A stretch of 64,000 nucleotides of DNA from DASUPK01 sp963782345. Lineage in GTDB: Bacteria > Actinomycetota > Thermoleophilia > Solirubrobacterales > 70-9. Shown here piece by piece: positions 48,843-56,892 of this stretch (the first letter of the stretch is position 1; each line of letters begins with the position of its first letter). A program made the position numbers and the translations under genes. The notes beneath the pieces are model-generated. The model made no database searches, was not told the origin of the DNA, and saw only the letters and a program-made list of their open reading frames with translations. Location: the NCBI GenBank assembly GCA_963782345.1, contig CAWAJF010000007.1, positions 124,001-188,000 on the forward strand. The letters run 5' to 3'.

Positions 48843-49591
48843 GCGCCGGCCAGCCGGAGCTCCGCCTGCTCGCCCTCTACCCGGAGCAGATGAACATCTA
48901 CGCCGACCGCGGCAACATGATCTTCCTCCAGCGTCGCTGCGAGTGGAGGGGCATCCCGTTCCGCTACGCCGCCGCCGGTCCCGGAGACGGTTTCGACCCA
49001 GCCGATCACGACATGATCTACGTCGGAGGCGGTCAGGACCGAGACCAGGTGCTCGTTGCCGAGGACATGCTCCGCACCAAGCGCGACGCGATCTCCTCGG
49101 CCGTCGAGGACGGCGCGGCGCTGCTGGCCGTCTGCGGCGGCTACCAGCTGCTCGGCCACCGCTACCAGCTCGGTGACCAGTCGATTCCGGGGCTGGGAAT
49201 CGCCGATCTCGAGACGGTGAGAGACCCCGGACCGCGCCTGATCGGCAACGTCTCGATCGAGGTGGACCTCGGCGAGGGACCGTTCGTGCTCGCGGGCTTC
49301 GAGAACCACGGCGGGCGCACCCACCTCGGCCCCGGCGCCGAGCCACTCGGGCGCGTGCTGCACGGACACGGCAACAACGACCGGGACGGCTACGAGGGGG
49401 TGAAGCGGCTCAACCTGATCGGCACCTACCTCCACGGGCCGCTGCTGCCCAAGAACGCGCGGCTGGCCGACCGCCTGATCGCGCTCGCCATCGAGCGCCG
49501 AACGGGCACGCGACCGCAGCTGGAGCCGCTACCGGACGAGCTGGAGACCGCCTCCCACGAATCCGCCCTGCGCGCTGCGTCTACCGGATAG
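48839..49591 (+). CDS. gatD: Lipid II isoglutaminyl synthase, glutamine amidotransferase subunit GatD
   Basis: GatD supplies ammonia from glutamine to MurT. The 250-residue product is a CobB/CobQ-like class I amidotransferase: LYPEQMNIYADRGNM, MIYVGGGQDRDQ, the nucleophile Cys in LLAVCGGYQLLG, and the catalytic His in LIGTYLHGPLLPKN. GFENHGGRTHLG is typical of the family. Start ATG overlaps the methyltransferase. Its TAG stop begins the lemA -10 box. Confidence 0.94.
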   Translation: MSAGQPELRLLALYPEQMNIYADRGNMIFLQRRCEWRGIPFRYAAAGPGDGFDPADHDMIYVGGGQDRDQVLVAEDMLRTKRDAISSAVEDGAALLAVCGGYQLLGHRYQLGDQSIPGLGIADLETVRDPGPRLIGNVSIEVDLGEGPFVLAGFENHGGRTHLGPGAEPLGRVLHGHGNNDRDGYEGVKRLNLIGTYLHGPLLPKNARLADRLIALAIERRTGTRPQLEPLPDELETASHESALRAASTG

Positions 49592-49594
49592 GAT
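49589..49594 (+). promoter_or_regulatory. Candidate leaderless -10 box for lemA, on the gatD stop codon
   Basis: TAGGAT begins with the gatD TAG and ends 7 bases before the ATG at 49602. Confidence 0.6.
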
Positions 49595-49601
49595 CACCTC
49601 A

Positions 49602-50159
49602 ATGGTCGTCGTGATCATCATCATCGCGCTGCTGTTGCTCGCCGGCCTGATCTACGTCCTGTCCCGCAACAGCATCATCAGCCTGCGGAACCGCACCGAG
49701 GAGGCATGGAGCGGCATCGACGTGCAGCTGAAGCGCCGGCACGATCTGGTGCCCAACCTGGTCGAGTCCGTCAAGGGCTACGCGACCCACGAGCGAGAGA
49801 CGTTCGAGAAGGTCACGCAGGCCCGCGCCGCGGCGATGCAGGCGACCGGCCCCGAGGAGTCAAGCAAGGCCGAGACGCAGCTCAGCTCGGCTCTCGGGGG
49901 CCTCCGCGTCGTCGCCGAGCAGTACCCGGAGCTGCGCGCCACCGAGAACTTCCAGCAGCTCCAGCGCCAGCTCTCCGAGCTCGAGGACGAGATTCAGGCC
50001 TCGCGCCGGATCTACAACTCGAACGTCCAGCAGTACAACACGCGGATCCAGCAGTTCCCGTGGTCGATGATCGCCAATCAGGGCGGCTTCACCGCCAAGC
50101 CCTTCTTCGAGATCGGCGAAGCCGCGGAGCGTGAGGCTCCGCAGGTCTCCTTCTCCTAA
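49602..50159 (+). CDS. lemA: LemA family protein
   Basis: The 185-residue product has one N-terminal membrane helix with almost no cytosolic tail (VVVIIIIALLLLAGLIYVL), then a long helical bundle with the LemA landmarks EEAWSGIDVQLKRRHDLVPNLVE, GLRVVAEQYPELRATENFQQLQ, IQASRRIYNSNVQQYN. The C-terminus FPWSMIANQGGFTAKPFFE is the usual LemA end. The molecular role is unclear. Confidence 0.94.
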   Translation: MVVVIIIIALLLLAGLIYVLSRNSIISLRNRTEEAWSGIDVQLKRRHDLVPNLVESVKGYATHERETFEKVTQARAAAMQATGPEESSKAETQLSSALGGLRVVAEQYPELRATENFQQLQRQLSELEDEIQASRRIYNSNVQQYNTRIQQFPWSMIANQGGFTAKPFFEIGEAAEREAPQVSFS

Positions 50160-50169
50160 GCCGAACGGG

Positions 50170-50604
50170 CTAGGCGCCGGTTGAACCGAACCCCGCGGGG
50201 CCGCGGAGCGACGCGTCGAGGGCGTCGGCCAGCATCGGGCTCGCCGTGGCGATCGGTACCAGGAGGAGCTGGGCGATCCGGTCGCCCGGCTTGCACAGGT
50301 AGTCCGTCGTCTGGTCGGTGTTCAGCAGGAGCACGCGCACCTCGCCCCGGTAGCCCGGGTCGATCAGCCCGGGCGAGTTGACCAGCGTGATGCCGTGCTT
50401 CAGCGCGAGGCCCGAGCGGGGAAGGACCAGGCCCGCCAGGGCGTCGGGAATCGCGACCGCAAGACCGGTGCGGACACTGGCCCTGGCGCCGGGCGCGATG
50501 CGAGCGCCCTCGGCCGCGTAGATATCCAGCCCGGCGTCGTTGTCGTGCGCGCGAGTAGGCAGGATCGCCTTCTCGCTCAGCCTGATGAACCTGAGCTCAT
50601 CCAT
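50170..50604 (-). CDS. dut: Deoxyuridine 5'-triphosphate nucleotidohydrolase
   Basis: Dut removes dUTP to protect DNA and makes dUMP for thymidylate. The 144-residue product has the five trimeric dUTPase motifs: NDAGLDIYA, LPRSGLALKHGI, NSPGLIDPGYRGEV, PGDRIAQLLLVP and the C-terminal GPAGFGSTG. The motif 5 usually reads RGxGGFGSTG; here RGPAGFGSTG is a mild variant. ATG 50604 shares one base with the hflX stop (TGATG); TTG 50607 is an alternative. Confidence 0.95.
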   Translation of the reverse strand: MDELRFIRLSEKAILPTRAHDNDAGLDIYAAEGARIAPGARASVRTGLAVAIPDALAGLVLPRSGLALKHGITLVNSPGLIDPGYRGEVRVLLLNTDQTTDYLCKPGDRIAQLLLVPIATASPMLADALDASLRGPAGFGSTGA

Positions 50605-51962
50605 CAATCGCCGGCGGCTGGAACTCCGCTTCGAGATCGTCCTCGTCCTCCGTTGACCGAAAGATCGGCGAAGCGATCGGCGAGGGCGCCGGGCAGTCGC
50701 GCGCGTACGAGAACCCCGTCCTCTCGATCCTCACGCTCGAGATCACCGGCGATCTCGTGGAGCTCAGAAAGGCGGTCGCCCGAGTCGAAGGGCACGAGCA
50801 ACTCGACCTCGGTGAGCCCCTGGCCGATCGAGGCAGCGATCCGCGCCCGCAGCTCCTCCAGCCCCTCCCCCGTCTCCGCCGAGACCAGCGCGGCGTCCGG
50901 GTGGCGGAGCGCCAGCTCCCGGCGCTCCTCGTCGTCCAGCAGGTCGACCTTGTTCATCACCAGAAGGCGAGGCGAGGCATCGGCGCCGATCTCGGCGAGC
51001 ACCGCGTCGGCGGCTGAGATCGAATCCGCCCGCTCCTCCTCCGGCTCGGAGCCGTCGACCACGTGCAGGATCAGGTCCGCCAGGACCGTCTCCTCAAGAG
51101 TCGCCTTGAACGCCTCGACCAGCGCGTGCGGCAGCTTGCGGATGAACCCGACCGTGTCGGTGAGCAGGAAGCGGCGGCCGTCGTGCGTGAAGGCCCGCGT
51201 GGTCGGGTCGAGGGTGTGGAAGAGCCGCTCCCCCACGCCGACTCCGGCGCCGGTCAAGGCGTTGAGCAGCGTCGACTTCCCGGCGTTCGTGTAGCCGGCA
51301 AGCGCGACGGTCGGCATCACGGCCCGCTCCCGCTCCGCACGCATCACCGCCCGGTTGCGTTCGAGGCGCTCGAGCCGCCGGCGCAGCGAGGTGATCCGGT
51401 CGCGCGCCAGGCGCCGGTCGGTCTCGATCTGGGACTCGCCGGGGCCCCTGGTGCCGATTCCGCCTCCGAGGCGCTCCAGGTGGGTCCAGAGCCCTCTCAT
51501 GCGGGCGAGGTTGTACTCGAGCTGCGCCAGCTCGACCTGGAGCTTTCCCTCCGCCGTGTGGGCGTGGTCGGCGAAGATGTCGAGGATCACCGCGGTGCGG
51601 TCGATCACGGGCACCCCCAGAGCCTGCTCGAGGTTCCGCTCCTGCCGCGGAACGAGCTCATCGTCGACGGCGACCAGGTTGGCGTCTGCCGCGGCGACCT
51701 CGCGCTTCAGCTCCGCGAGCTTGCCCCGGCCCAGGTAGCGGTCGGGATCGGGGGCGGTGCGCGCTTGAGTCATCTCCCCCGCGGTCGCCACGCCCGCGGT
51801 GCGCAGCAGCTCCTTGAGCTCGGCCAGCGGATCGTCGCGATGTTCGTCGTCCCGGACGACCCCTATGGCGATGGCGCGCTGGCGGGCGCGAGGATTGCTG
51901 ATTCCGGCGGGACCGTTCCCGTGGGAGCTCTCGGACTGCCGCCCGTTGCGGTTTCTCTGCAC
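50604..51962 (-). CDS. hflX: GTPase HflX
   Basis: HflX binds the ribosome and can split stalled 70S. The 452-residue product has the N-terminal HflX domain (RYLGRGKLAELKREVAAADA, DRTAVILDIFADHAHTAEGKLQVELAQLEY, the glycine-rich GGGIGTRGPGESQIE), then a GTPase domain: G1 ALAGYTNAGKSTLLN, G3 LTDTVGFIRKLPH, G4 VMNKVDLL. The GTG at 51962 follows a TAACAT box by 7 bases. Confidence 0.96.
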   Translation of the reverse strand: MQRNRNGRQSESSHGNGPAGISNPRARQRAIAIGVVRDDEHRDDPLAELKELLRTAGVATAGEMTQARTAPDPDRYLGRGKLAELKREVAAADANLVAVDDELVPRQERNLEQALGVPVIDRTAVILDIFADHAHTAEGKLQVELAQLEYNLARMRGLWTHLERLGGGIGTRGPGESQIETDRRLARDRITSLRRRLERLERNRAVMRAERERAVMPTVALAGYTNAGKSTLLNALTGAGVGVGERLFHTLDPTTRAFTHDGRRFLLTDTVGFIRKLPHALVEAFKATLEETVLADLILHVVDGSEPEEERADSISAADAVLAEIGADASPRLLVMNKVDLLDDEERRELALRHPDAALVSAETGEGLEELRARIAASIGQGLTEVELLVPFDSGDRLSELHEIAGDLEREDREDGVLVRARLPGALADRFADLSVNGGRGRSRSGVPAAGD

Positions 51963-51969
51963 TGATCAG

Positions 51970-51975
51970 ATGTTA
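51970..51975 (-). promoter_or_regulatory. Candidate leaderless -10 box for hflX
   Basis: On the reverse strand TAACAT ends 7 bases before the GTG at 51962. Confidence 0.6.
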
Positions 51976-51983
51976 GGCGCCGG

Positions 51984-52850
51984 TCACCCCGACCCGCACG
52001 TGAGGGGGGCCGGCGGCAACCTGGTCAAGCCGATGTTGCTGGCGAAGGGGATCGCCCCCGCGGCGCACGCGTTCCCCAGGGACTCCTGCAGCGCCGCAGC
52101 GTCTCCGGGTTTCGTGTAATCGGTCGCGGTGACGAGCAGCCCTCGTTCACCGATCTTGCGCAGGGAGGTCTGGGCCGCGGCGATCCTCCCAACCGGCTGA
52201 TGCACGTACCGGCGACGCTTGAAGCTGTAGGTCCAGGTCACGTCCTCGCGGTTCCAGCCGTCAAAGAATCGGAGCAAGCGGCCGATCGAGGCCTCGCCGT
52301 CCTGGGCGAACAGGAGGTGCCCGCCGCCGTGCACGAGCCGCGAAAGGGAACGGATCAGCCTTCTCATCCCGCGGCGCTCACGCTTGTGCGTCTCGACCAT
52401 GTCGGTGTTGTCGAGGAAGAGACCGTCGAACCCCTTGCGCAGGAGGCGCGGAGCTATCCGGCGGGAGATCGCGCGGCGGAATCCCGGGGCGTCGACGTCG
52501 GCGTAGATCTCCCCGAACTGCTTGAAGCGATCGGCGAGGGCGAAGCGCTTCAGCTTCGGGTACCACGAGCGAAACGGCTCGATCGTCCCCACGCTCAGGT
52601 AACCGAGGACCACGGCGCCCGCTCCGCGGAGACGAGCGACGCTGGCGGACTTGGTGAGCTCGCCGTCGACGACGACCAGGTCGTACCGCCCGAGGGCGCC
52701 GAGCACCGCGGGATCGTTCGCATCGAGACCGATCCCGAAGGCAAAGTCGTGGACTTCAGCCAGGCGAGGGCTGACAGGGGACGCTTGGGCCGGCGCCACG
52801 CACGCAAACGCCATTGCCAGCGACAAAGCGAGCGACGCGCATATCCGCAT
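51984..52850 (-). CDS. Secreted GH114-like (endo-alpha-1,4-polygalactosaminidase-type) protein
   Basis: The 288-residue product has a signal peptide (MRICASLALSLAMAFACVAP, cleavage at AQA) and a TIM-barrel domain: YDLVVVDGE, VVLGYLSVGTIEPFRSWYP, GFDGLFLDNTDMVETH and LLFAQDGEAS. The DNTD motif after strand 4 resembles the TM1410/GH114 glycosidase clan. It may degrade an exopolysaccharide. The ATG at 52850 follows a TAGCCT box by 7 bases; longer starts lack homology. Confidence 0.8.
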   Translation of the reverse strand: MRICASLALSLAMAFACVAPAQASPVSPRLAEVHDFAFGIGLDANDPAVLGALGRYDLVVVDGELTKSASVARLRGAGAVVLGYLSVGTIEPFRSWYPKLKRFALADRFKQFGEIYADVDAPGFRRAISRRIAPRLLRKGFDGLFLDNTDMVETHKRERRGMRRLIRSLSRLVHGGGHLLFAQDGEASIGRLLRFFDGWNREDVTWTYSFKRRRYVHQPVGRIAAAQTSLRKIGERGLLVTATDYTKPGDAAALQESLGNACAAGAIPFASNIGLTRLPPAPLTCGSG

Positions 52851-52857
52851 AGCCCGA

Positions 52858-52863
52858 AGGCTA
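52858..52863 (-). promoter_or_regulatory. Candidate leaderless -10 box for the GH114-like gene, on the upstream stop codon
   Basis: On the reverse strand TAGCCT begins with the TAG stop of the permease gene and ends 7 bases before the ATG at 52850. Confidence 0.6.
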
Positions 52864-53730
52864 GGGCGAGGACGGAGCGGCCACCGGCCGCGAGGGAACC
52901 ACCGGGAGCAGCGCAGCCGCTCCGACAACGGCGACGAACGCCAGGGAGCGGCCGATCACCGCGAGGGCGTCAGAGCCCATCGGGTCGCCGAAGACGACGA
53001 TCCCGCCCGCGATGGCGGCCAGGGTCGCCGAGGCGGAGAAGGCGACGATCACCGCGACCGGCTCTCCGATCTGCAGGCCGCGCCCCAGGGCGAGGAAAGC
53101 GCCGATCCCGCCGACGATTGCCGTCACGGTCCAGGGACTGAGCAGGCTCACGGCGTCGGCGGGGACGAGCTCCGACAGCGCCTTCAGCGAGATGTCGGAG
53201 ACGCCGAGCAGGGTGCCCGCCGCGATCGCCAGGAGCATCGATCCGTGTGCGAGCAGCCGGCCATTGCTCGCGGTCAGGATGAGCAGGCCCCCGATCGTCA
53301 GCATTCCGCACTGGAAGCCCAGCATCGTCACCGGGTCGAATCCGACCTGGGAGCGGGCGTGCCCGGCCGTGAGAGCCAGGAAGCCCAGGCCGGCGGCGCA
53401 TAGCGCGATGCCGGCCATCTCGCGCCTGCAGACCGCGATCCCGAACCAGCGCCGGGCCGGAATGGCGAGCATCGCGATGCCGCCGGCGATCACGGCTTGG
53501 ACCAGCGACAGCGGCGCCATCGAGAGCGCCGCCACGTGCAGGCACCAAGCGAGGAAGGCGAGGCCGAAGCCGATCGCCCACCACCGTGAGCGAAAGAGCG
53601 CTGAGGCACTGCGCAGCGGGCTGCGCATCGCCACGTCCGGGGCATTGACGGCGCCGCGGTGCTTGCACAGCAGCGCCACGCCCGAGATCAGGGCGCAGCC
53701 CAATGCGAGTATCAGTCCGATTTCGCTCAT
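52861..53730 (-). CDS. DMT-superfamily (EamA/NIPA-like) membrane permease
   Basis: The 289-residue product has nine or ten membrane helices in two halves (ILALGCALISGVALLCKHRG; WWAIGFGLAFLAWCLHVAAL; PLSLVQAVIAGGIAMLA; later EPVAVIVAFSASATLAAIAG). The SLVQAVIAGG and ASATLAAIAGG parts are typical of the drug/metabolite transporter superfamily. The substrate is unknown. The start (ATG 53730) has no clear ribosome site; a hairpin sits 30 bases upstream. Confidence 0.78.
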   Translation of the reverse strand: MSEIGLILALGCALISGVALLCKHRGAVNAPDVAMRSPLRSASALFRSRWWAIGFGLAFLAWCLHVAALSMAPLSLVQAVIAGGIAMLAIPARRWFGIAVCRREMAGIALCAAGLGFLALTAGHARSQVGFDPVTMLGFQCGMLTIGGLLILTASNGRLLAHGSMLLAIAAGTLLGVSDISLKALSELVPADAVSLLSPWTVTAIVGGIGAFLALGRGLQIGEPVAVIVAFSASATLAAIAGGIVVFGDPMGSDALAVIGRSLAFVAVVGAAALLPVVPSRPVAAPSSP

Positions 53731-53760
53731 CAGGTGAAGGCTCGGCGCGACAGCGTGGCT

Positions 53761-53785
53761 CCTTTAGCTGAGGCGCCGCTAAAGG
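53761..53785. repeat. 8-bp inverted repeat upstream of the permease gene
   Basis: CCTTTAGC (53761-53768) pairs with GCTAAAGG (53778-53785) around 9 bases. It is 30 bases from the permease start and could be an operator or leader hairpin. No gene is seen in 53731-53889. Confidence 0.45.
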
Positions 53786-53889
53786 CCGATTCGCCCCCGT
53801 GCCGAGGATCCCGCCCCGGCCACGGTACGTGGTCGGTCTAAAGACTGCGCCAGTTGTGATGATCGGGCGCTCCGAGAAGAGCGACCCGA

Positions 53890-55080
53890 CTAACTGAGGT
53901 GAGTCCGCAGACGCTGGACGGCCTCGCGCAGCAGCTGGTCCGGCGTCGTCAGCGAGATGCGGAAGAACCCCTCTCCGCTCGGGCCGTACATGGAGCCCGG
54001 CGAGACGACGACCGCCGCCTCCTCGAGCACCAGCTCCGCAAACGACGCCGACGTGTGCCCGTCCGGGACCGGTGCCCAGATGTAGATCGTGCCCTTCGGA
54101 GCCTCGACGCTGACGCCGATGTCCCGCAGCGCCTCGACGACCAGGTCGCGGCGGCGCTCATAGATTCGGCACATCTCGGCGACTTCCTTGCGCGGGCCGC
54201 GGAGCGCCGCCGCGCCGGCCAGCTGCACCGCCTCGTACAGGCCGGAGTCGACGTTGGTCTTCAGGCGCCAGTAGGTCTTGATCGCCTCGGCGTTCCCAAG
54301 GATCGCCGCGCAGCGCCAGCCGGTCATGTTGTAGCCCTTCGAGAGCGAGAAGACCTCGACGCCCACCTCCTTCGCCCCCGGCGTGGCGAGGAAGCTCGGC
54401 GCCACGTAGCCGTCGTAGGTCGTCTCCGAATAGGCGTTGTCGTGGACGACCAGGATCTCGTGGCGCGTCGCCACCTCGACCACGCGCTCGAAGAAACCGT
54501 CCGGCACGACCGCTCCGGTCGGGTTGTTCGGATAGTTGATGAAGAGCAGGCGCGCGGCCGCGAGCTTCTCCTCGGGGATCGCGTCGAGATCGGGGGCGAA
54601 ACCGAGGCCCGGGCGGAGCGGGAGCAGGTGCGCCTCGGCGCCGGCGAGCACGGGTCCTCCGGTGTAGACCGGATAGCCCGGGTCCGCCGAGAGGGCGACG
54701 TCCCCGGGATCGAGGAACGCGAAGCAGAGGTTGTAGATGCATTCTTTTGCGCCGATCGCCGGAATCACCTCCGTCACCGGGTCGATCTCGACACCGAAGC
54801 GCTGCAGGTAGAAATCCGCGAACGCCTCGCGGAACTCGAGCCGCCCGCGGTTGCTGGGGTACTTCTGGGTGGAGGGATCCCCCACCGCCTCGCGCATCGC
54901 CTCGACGACGTAGCGGAACGTCGGCGTGTCCGGATCGCCGATCCCGAGGCTGATCACGTCGATCCCCTCGTCGCGCTTCGCCTCGATCCGCCGCTCGAGC
55001 TCGGCGAACATGTAGGGAGCGATCACCTCGAGGCGCTCGGAGGGCGCGGCAAGGCCCTTCTTCTTGACGGGTGCTGCCAT
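53890..55080 (-). CDS. dapL: LL-diaminopimelate aminotransferase-like enzyme (class I/II aminotransferase)
   Basis: DapL makes LL-diaminopimelate directly from tetrahydrodipicolinate. The 396-residue PLP enzyme has ISLGIGDPDTPTF, INYPNNPTGAVV, VVHDNAYSETTYDG, the PLP Lys in EVFSLSKGYNMTGWRC and a late Arg in GFFRISLTTP. Other aminotransferases share these motifs, but the neighbouring dapF supports DapL. ATG 55080. It would make LL-DAP, the substrate for DapF, which is encoded upstream in the same direction. Confidence 0.82.
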   Translation of the reverse strand: MAAPVKKKGLAAPSERLEVIAPYMFAELERRIEAKRDEGIDVISLGIGDPDTPTFRYVVEAMREAVGDPSTQKYPSNRGRLEFREAFADFYLQRFGVEIDPVTEVIPAIGAKECIYNLCFAFLDPGDVALSADPGYPVYTGGPVLAGAEAHLLPLRPGLGFAPDLDAIPEEKLAAARLLFINYPNNPTGAVVPDGFFERVVEVATRHEILVVHDNAYSETTYDGYVAPSFLATPGAKEVGVEVFSLSKGYNMTGWRCAAILGNAEAIKTYWRLKTNVDSGLYEAVQLAGAAALRGPRKEVAEMCRIYERRRDLVVEALRDIGVSVEAPKGTIYIWAPVPDGHTSASFAELVLEEAAVVVSPGSMYGPSGEGFFRISLTTPDQLLREAVQRLRTHLS

Positions 55081-55117
55081 CGGATCCGGAAGAGTAGGGG
55101 GAGCGCGGTGCGCGGCG

Positions 55118-55960
55118 CTAGCCGAGCTGCTCGAGCGCGCGGAGGAACTCGGGCGAGAGCTCGCCGGAGTAGACGGGCTCGGCCCACCCAGTCAGCCGAA
55201 CGGCGAGCTGCTCGCCGATCTCGACCTGCAGCTCGCCACCATCGAGCTCGACGGTGAGGTCGGTCGGGGCGCCCGCCAGGTGCGCGGCGACGGCGGCTCC
55301 CGATGCTCCCGTTCCCGAGGAGAGCGTCTCCCCCACCCCGCGTTCGAAGATCCGCGCGCGGACCCGGTCGCCGTCGGCGCGGAAGAAGCTCACGTTCGTG
55401 CGATTCGGGAACAGATCGCTGTTCTCGATCTCCGGGCCGATCGAGGGCAGATCGAGCGATTCGAGCTCCTCCCCGACCGCGATCGCGCATTGCGGATTGC
55501 CGATCGAGACGTGCTGGAATGACCAGGCCCTGCCGGCGGCGGTCACCTCACCGCGCCCGCCGGCACCGCCCGACGGGAAGTCCTCGGAGGCCGTGCTCGC
55601 CCGCCCCATCTCCAAGGTGCACTCGCGATCGGATCGAATCGTCGGCGCGATCGGCCCGGCCTTGGTCGAGATCGTGAACTCGTCCGCATCGGTCCAGCCG
55701 GAGCGCCGCAGGTACATGACAGCCTCGCGCGCACCGTTGCCCGAGAGCTCGGCCTCCGAGCCGTCCGGATTGAAGATCCGCAGCTCGGCGACGATCGCGG
55801 GGTCCTCCGCGGGCACCAGCAGCAGAATCCCGTCGGAGCCGACGCCGAAGTGCGGGTCGCAGATACGCTCGATTCGCGCGGGCGTCAGCTCCCATGGGAG
55901 CGCCGCCGCCTCGACGATCAGATAGTCGTTGCCGAGCGCCTGCCACTTCTCGAACTTCAT
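55118..55960 (-). CDS. dapF: Diaminopimelate epimerase homologue lacking both catalytic cysteines
   Basis: The 280-residue product has the DapF fold landmarks: FEKWQALGNDYLIVE, GVGSDGILLL, FNPDGSEAELSGNGAR, HVSIGNPQCAI, NRTNVSFF and RGVGETLSSGTGASGAA. The two catalytic Cys of classical DapF fall in SGNGxRC and ACGTG; here they are Glu (SGNGARE) and Ser (SSGTG). Either another mechanism is used, or it is not an LL/meso-DAP epimerase. ATG 55960 overlaps miaA by ATGA. It is 37 bases from dapL. Confidence 0.88.
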   Translation of the reverse strand: MKFEKWQALGNDYLIVEAAALPWELTPARIERICDPHFGVGSDGILLLVPAEDPAIVAELRIFNPDGSEAELSGNGAREAVMYLRRSGWTDADEFTISTKAGPIAPTIRSDRECTLEMGRASTASEDFPSGGAGGRGEVTAAGRAWSFQHVSIGNPQCAIAVGEELESLDLPSIGPEIENSDLFPNRTNVSFFRADGDRVRARIFERGVGETLSSGTGASGAAVAAHLAGAPTDLTVELDGGELQVEIGEQLAVRLTGWAEPVYSGELSPEFLRALEQLG

Positions 55961-56871
55961 CCCGAGCCGAGCCTCTCGATGATCTCCGCCGCCACGTCGC
56001 CATCATCGCGCTCCGTTCGGTCGATCAGCTCCACACCCTCCATGCGGCGCATCCAGGTGAGCTGGCGGCGCGCATAGGAGCGGTGCGCGGCCTTGATCGA
56101 CTCGATCGCCTCCCGCGACGGCGCCGCGTCGATGTCCGAGACGAGCTGCTCGAAGCCGAGCGCCGCGCGGGCCGTCCGGGACGGCCCGGCCTCGAGAGCG
56201 GCACGTGCCTCCCCCGTCGCTCCGCCGGCGATCATCGCCTCCACGCGTCCGTCGATCCTCTCGGCCAATCGCTCGCGGTCCATCGTCAGCCCGACGAGCA
56301 GCGTCGGGTGTCGGAGCTCCGCCGTCCACACTCCCTCCCCACCGGGGGCGGGGTCGATGCCGGAGCGCTCCAGCTCGGTGAGGCGCGCGATGCGCTTCGT
56401 GTCGTTGGGGTCGACGTTCGCCGCCAGGTCCGGGGCCAGCTCCGCGTGCAACGCCTCGGGGCCTCGCTCCGCGATCTCGTCCTCAACCTCGTCACGGATC
56501 TCAGCGGGCACGGGCGGCCTGAGATCGAGATGGGCCAGGGCCGCCCTCAGGTAGAGCCCGGTGCCGCCGACCACGATCGGGCGGCGGCCCTCCGCAAGCA
56601 GCGAGTCGATCTCCGCGTGGGCGGCCTCCGCGTAGCGGCCGGCGCTGAACTCCTCGCCGGGCTCGATGAAGGAGAGCAGCCGATGCTCGAGCCGCTCCCG
56701 CTCCTCCGCCGTCGCCGCGCCGCTCAGCCTCTCCAGGCCGCGGTAGACCTGGATCGAGTCGCAGTTGACCGCCACGGGGTCCTCCCCGCGTTCTCGCAAG
56801 AGCTCCGCCACCGCGATCGCGACACCGGTCTTGCCGACCGCCGTCGGGCCGAACAGCGCCAGGACGTCCAT
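55957..56871 (-). CDS. miaA: tRNA dimethylallyltransferase
   Basis: MiaA adds a dimethylallyl group to A37 of tRNAs reading UNN codons. The 304-residue product has the P-loop ALFGPTAVGKTGVAIAVAE, NCDSIQVYRGL, VVGGTGLYLRAAL, ERIDGRVEAMIAGG and the late RRQLTWMRRM, all classic. It lies directly after miaB, which acts on the MiaA product, and overlaps dapF. Its substrate DMAPP comes from the MEP pathway encoded at 4.7-12.2 kb. Confidence 0.96.
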   Translation of the reverse strand: MDVLALFGPTAVGKTGVAIAVAELLRERGEDPVAVNCDSIQVYRGLERLSGAATAEERERLEHRLLSFIEPGEEFSAGRYAEAAHAEIDSLLAEGRRPIVVGGTGLYLRAALAHLDLRPPVPAEIRDEVEDEIAERGPEALHAELAPDLAANVDPNDTKRIARLTELERSGIDPAPGGEGVWTAELRHPTLLVGLTMDRERLAERIDGRVEAMIAGGATGEARAALEAGPSRTARAALGFEQLVSDIDAAPSREAIESIKAAHRSYARRQLTWMRRMEGVELIDRTERDDGDVAAEIIERLGSG

Positions 56872-56892
56872 CCGGGTTGCGCCGGGCAGCGG

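Noticed and set aside
53731..53889. A possible guanidine or metal riboswitch before the permease gene
   Set aside because: The 8-bp hairpin lacks the ACGR loops of guanidine-II and other class signatures.
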